This document shows, one piece after another, positions 61,026 to 64,000 of a stretch of DNA of 64,000 nucleotides. The notes below the pieces were generated by a model. The model saw nothing but the letters and a program-made list of their open reading frames with translations. It made no database searches and had not been told where the DNA came from. Each line of letters begins with the position of its first letter. Position 1 is the first letter of the stretch. This DNA is from Isoetes taiwanensis (lineage: Eukaryota; Streptophyta; Lycopodiopsida; Isoetales; Isoetaceae). The translations under genes were made by a program, and so were the position numbers. Location: NCBI GenBank assembly GCA_021234155.1, contig JAJEKV010000013.1, forward strand, positions 14,735,877 through 14,799,876, written 5' to 3'.

Positions 61026-61404
61026 TCACCCTGAATGAAGTCGCGTGCTTCCCCGCCGTCGTCGTCAGAGGGAGTCCCCCATCCACCCAACTCTGCTAAT
61101 GCCACATTCATGATAAAAGGGCAGTTTGTTGTTCTGTGGCCTGGCTAGAAGCACCTAAAGCAGAGTTGTTTCTCAATGCACTCCTGCCTCTTCTCCTTAG
61201 GCATTGCTTGTAAAAAGGATCGCACCGCTTTCGAATAGTTTAACCCTTCTTGCTGCGGCTTATCCTTGAAGGATACCTGTTTCTTTTCTGTTTGCTTCCA
61301 ATAGCGCCCTTGTATGGAGCCTTTCTTTGGTCTGGACTAGCTGCTCTAGGGCTATAACTCCCCGATGCTTTGCCCGTATCCTGGTAGCCAGTTTGATTTG
61401 AAAG

Positions 61405-61481
61405 CACGCCTGGCGTGATTTGGTTTCATTTGAAATCACGCCTGGCGTGAATTCAACCGATTCGAAAGCACGCCCGGCGTG
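61405..61481. repeat. 32-bp repeats with a CACGCC-N-GGCGTG palindrome
   Basis: CACGCCTGGCGTG at 61405 and 61437 and CACGCCCGGCGTG at 61469, exactly 32 bp apart. Each is a 6-bp palindrome around one base. Decayed versions follow near 61507 and 61542. They lie in the Gypsy gag region. Confidence 0.85.
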
Positions 61482-61589
61482 AATTGCATTGGTATTTAAT
61501 TCATTTCCGCCCGGTGCTTTGGTTGATCTTTTCAATTGAAATCGGCGCGGCGTGTTTCTTGTCTTCGATCTTGATTCAATGCACGTACT

Positions 61590-62020
61590 TTTGGCGGTCC
61601 ATGCGTGGAACAAGCTGCATACGCCCCGATCAACGATGAATATGGCTGCCCATTACCCACAGACGAGGCGGGTCAAAGTGCGAGGCTTTCAAAGGCTGCT
61701 AGAGTGGACTCTGTCGCGGAACAATTATCTGAGGAGAAAGAAAAGCGCAAGAAAATCAAAGAAAAAAGGTGGTGATGCGGATCATTACGAAAGCTCATCT
61801 AGCGGTCAGGGCCCATGCGGACTCATATAAGATTGTGTTTTGTAAGGATGCGGTATGGCAAAAGTGGAATGAATGCGAGGCAGCTTATGCACAAGGGGAA
61901 GGCTGCCGGATACTATGGGTAGGGTGCCTCGGTTGATGTAAGCATCTTTGACTTGAATGTGGCGAGAGATGAGAAAGACTCAAAAAGGGCTAGGCAGCCG
62001 GCGAGACCATTAGGGTTTTA
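61590..62020 (+). other. Unrecognised coding-like stretch
   Basis: Plus-strand frame reading AYAPINDEYGCPLPTDEAGQ, then SARLSKAARVDSVAEQLSEE and KEKRKKIKEK, and after shifts ASVDVSIFDLNVARDEKD. Unlike neighbouring DNA it has a protein-like composition with a charged helical part. It could be another transposon's gag or a gene remnant. No family recognised. Confidence 0.35.
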
Positions 62021-62229
62021 GACCGGTGCTTAAAGAAGGAAGTCTTATACAAGAAGAGTGTTTTCACTAAGGATAGGATGTCCCGTTGAGTCTTTGCGAC
62101 CATGTGAAAGATAATCATTACAATGAAGTCATTTGTAATTTGAGTTACAAAGGCTATCGGGGGATGTGGCATTATCGGAAATTGGATTCTTTGGACAAAT
62201 ACAAGGTCGATTAATGATGACCTTGACCC

Positions 62230-63430
62230 CAATTTTTTGGTCCACAGTTGTTTTTTAGTTATGCACGGAAGTGTTGTTTTATGCCAAAAACAATACCAAA
62301 ATGGCCCCAAAAGTCCACGTGGCCCGTTTATCGGTTTTGCAAAAAAGGCGGTGGTTTTTGGCAAAAACATCAACTTGTGGTTTTTTGACTTTTTTTTTTT
62401 TGTCAATGTGTCCTTTTTTTCACTATTGTTTTTTATGTTTTTTTTTTTCTATCGTGGTTTTTGTTTGTTGTTGTTTTTTAAGAAGTCATGCATTGTTTTT
62501 TGAAAACTACTTGGCGTAGATTTCGATATTACTACACATGAAGAAATAAAAAGATAGATCTTTTTTCTCTTTTTTCTATGCGTTTTTTATTTTTTCCTCT
62601 ACTTGTAGTTTTTAAAAGTTGTCATTGTTTTCTTAGGGAAAAAGATAGATCTTTTTCTCTTTTTCTATGCATTTTGTTTTTTTTTCTACTTGTAGTTTTT
62701 AAAAGTTGTCATTGTTTTCTTAGGGAAAGCCGCGTAGTGTTTAAAGAAATCCACATGTAGCATTTAAAAATAATTGCTATTCGAACATTGTTTTCCTCAA
62801 TATTATATGTAGCTATTAAAAAGTAGACCGCGTTATTTCTTAAATTAGTTATTTCAAGTGTTGTTTTTGCAAGAAAATCAACATAAAATATCTATGGACT
62901 TTTTTAAGTTTACAAAAACAACACGTTTGGTTTACGTCGACATCTTTTTTAGCCAATCAAATCTTGACGTGGCACTCCTTTGCGTGGACATCCTTTTAAT
63001 TAATCAAATCTTGTCATGTGTACTTGGTTTAACAAAAGACATGTTTTTTTTCCTAGTTTTTGGGTAGGTGTTTTTCTAAGAAAGGGCGTGTTTTTCAATG
63101 AAATACATGTTGAAAAAGTGTATTGTTATTTTTAGATATTATTTTAATCTAATTATTAAGGTTGTGCATAGCTCTTAAATAATGGTTGTTTTTTGCGCTG
63201 GTGGTTTGCATTTATTTAAAGCATTTGGTTAAAATACAACTTATTGTTGCCATTCTTTTTTTTTTTAAACAAGATTTTACATTCTTGTTTTACAGCCTTT
63301 AATCTTTGCTCGGAGAGAAAATTATACTGCACATCAATGGTACAAAGAAAACAATGATATTTAGAATATATTGCTACAACATAGCCAAGAACAAAGGCTA
63401 AAAGGAGGAAAATCATAAGCTACCATCCCT
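62230..63430. repeat. T-rich DNA with a 91-bp tandem duplication
   Basis: Long T runs dominate. A unit starting AAGATAGATCTTTTT and ending GTTTTCTTAGGGAAA occurs at about 62551 and 62642 with small differences (period about 91). Open frames here are Phe/Leu-rich by composition and not genes. Confidence 0.75.
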
Positions 63431-63480
63431 TTTGATCAAAAGATCTCACATCTTTTGCAAAACCTGTACTTGCAAATAAA

Positions 63481-64000
63481 CATGCCACGTAGGCTCCAAC
63501 ATGCCAACTAGGCTCCAACATGCCTCGTGAGCTCTAGCATGCCACCTAGGCTCCAACGTGCCACCTAGGCTCCAACATGCCAAGGTGGCTCCAACACCAC
63601 CACCTAGGCTCCAAGCGTGCCAAGGTGGTTCAAACATGCCACCTAGGCTCCAACATGCCACCTAGGCTCCAACATGCCACGTGGGCTCCAACATGCCACC
63701 TAGCATGCCACCTAGGCTCCAACATGCCACACAGGCTCCAACATGCCACGTGAGCTCCAACATGCTAAGTTGGCTCCATCGTGCCACCTAGGCTCAAGCA
63801 TGCCAAGGTGGCTCAAATATACCACCTAGGCTCCAACATGCCACCAAGGCTTCAACATGCCACGTAGGCTCCAACATGCCAACTAGGCTCCAACATGCCT
63901 CGTGAGCTCTAGCATGCCACCTAGGCTCCAGCGTGCCACCTACGGCTCCAACATGCCCCGTGGGCTCCAACATGCCACCTAGCATGCCACCTAGGCTCCA
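63481..64000 (+). repeat. 20-bp minisatellite with higher-order structure
   Basis: Units of the type CATGCCACCTAGGCTCCAA repeat to the window end, with variants at the CACCTAG and CTCCAA positions. A longer block (CATGCCACGTAGGCTCCAAC...CTCGTGAGCTCTAGCATG) recurs at 63481 and 63856, a 375-bp higher-order period. The minus-strand frames (ACWSLGGMLEP) are repeat artefacts. The array continues beyond the window. Confidence 0.9.

Larger units (their letters stand above)
60200..61620 (-). mobile_element. Gypsy (Ty3) LTR retrotransposon, internal fragment
   Basis: Minus strand. The gag end is at about 61600-61060, with the zinc knuckle CFRCF-stop-PGHRTTNC (the stop replaces a Gln codon) near 61150. 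The aspartic protease (61025-60432) follows with FIVLIDTGSTHNFM at its active site and DLIIGMEYLG near its end. A little RT-proximal sequence (VKEFHDLFPC, MPTLRGTPHC) continues to about 60200, where the copy is cut. No RT core, RNase H, integrase or LTR was identified here. Confidence 0.7.

Noticed and set aside
63446-63985. Repeat array resembling a CRISPR, and Trp/Gly-rich frames within it
   Set aside because: Units are contiguous with no unique spacers; it is a minisatellite in plant DNA, and the frames follow from the 20-bp period.

Overview
The window looks like nuclear DNA of a land plant with a large, repeat-rich genome. It is AT-rich, its genes are broken by many short introns, and it holds a trihelix transcription factor, a plastid MscS-like channel, a flavin monooxygenase, a PPR protein, a B3 protein, LINEs, Copia and Gypsy remnants and MITEs. 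A fern or another seed-free plant would fit the PPR style and the repeat load; this is inference and no species is claimed. Only the trihelix gene (38968-39954) reads as intact. Most other genes are fragments, frameshifted copies, or exons whose function I could not name.

Layout. 1-5.2 kb: an unrecognised exon and two kinase half-domains in reversed order (C-lobe before N-lobe). 5.2-6.3 kb: a B3-domain gene interrupted by a 321-bp MITE. 7.8-8.9 kb: an unrecognised exon and a nuclear fragment of mitochondrial large-subunit rRNA. 11.5-30.5 kb: a head-to-tail stack of four LINE copies of one family. The second copy is split at 15111 by a 12.4-kb element with about 32-bp terminal inverted repeats and a 3-bp target duplication, and it resumes at 27548. 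The large element carries a broken transposase-like gene, unknown ORFs and exons that look captured from host genes, one of them FtsH-like. 31-37 kb: exons of unrecognised genes, a tRNA-derived SINE and a broken FMO gene. 37.8-40.8 kb: microsatellite-tailed LINE ends, a GC-rich foldback and the trihelix gene. 41.4-42.5 kb: a PPR pseudogene. 46-52 kb: a MITE, two further LINE fragments, a Copia LTR with gag, and duplicated and palindromic repeats. 54-57.7 kb: an MSL2/3-like channel gene with good splice sites but several frameshifts. 58-64 kb: tandem repeats, a Gypsy gag-protease fragment, T-rich DNA and a 20-bp minisatellite that runs off the end.

How it fits together. Host genes are sparse and separated by nested transposon layers. 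The clearest layering is LINE inserted next to LINE tail, then a large TIR element inserted into a LINE. The LINE 3' ends carry a conserved nested hairpin followed by pyrimidine-rich simple repeats, which accounts for most of the long microsatellites here. All names come from motif reading by eye; no database search was run.
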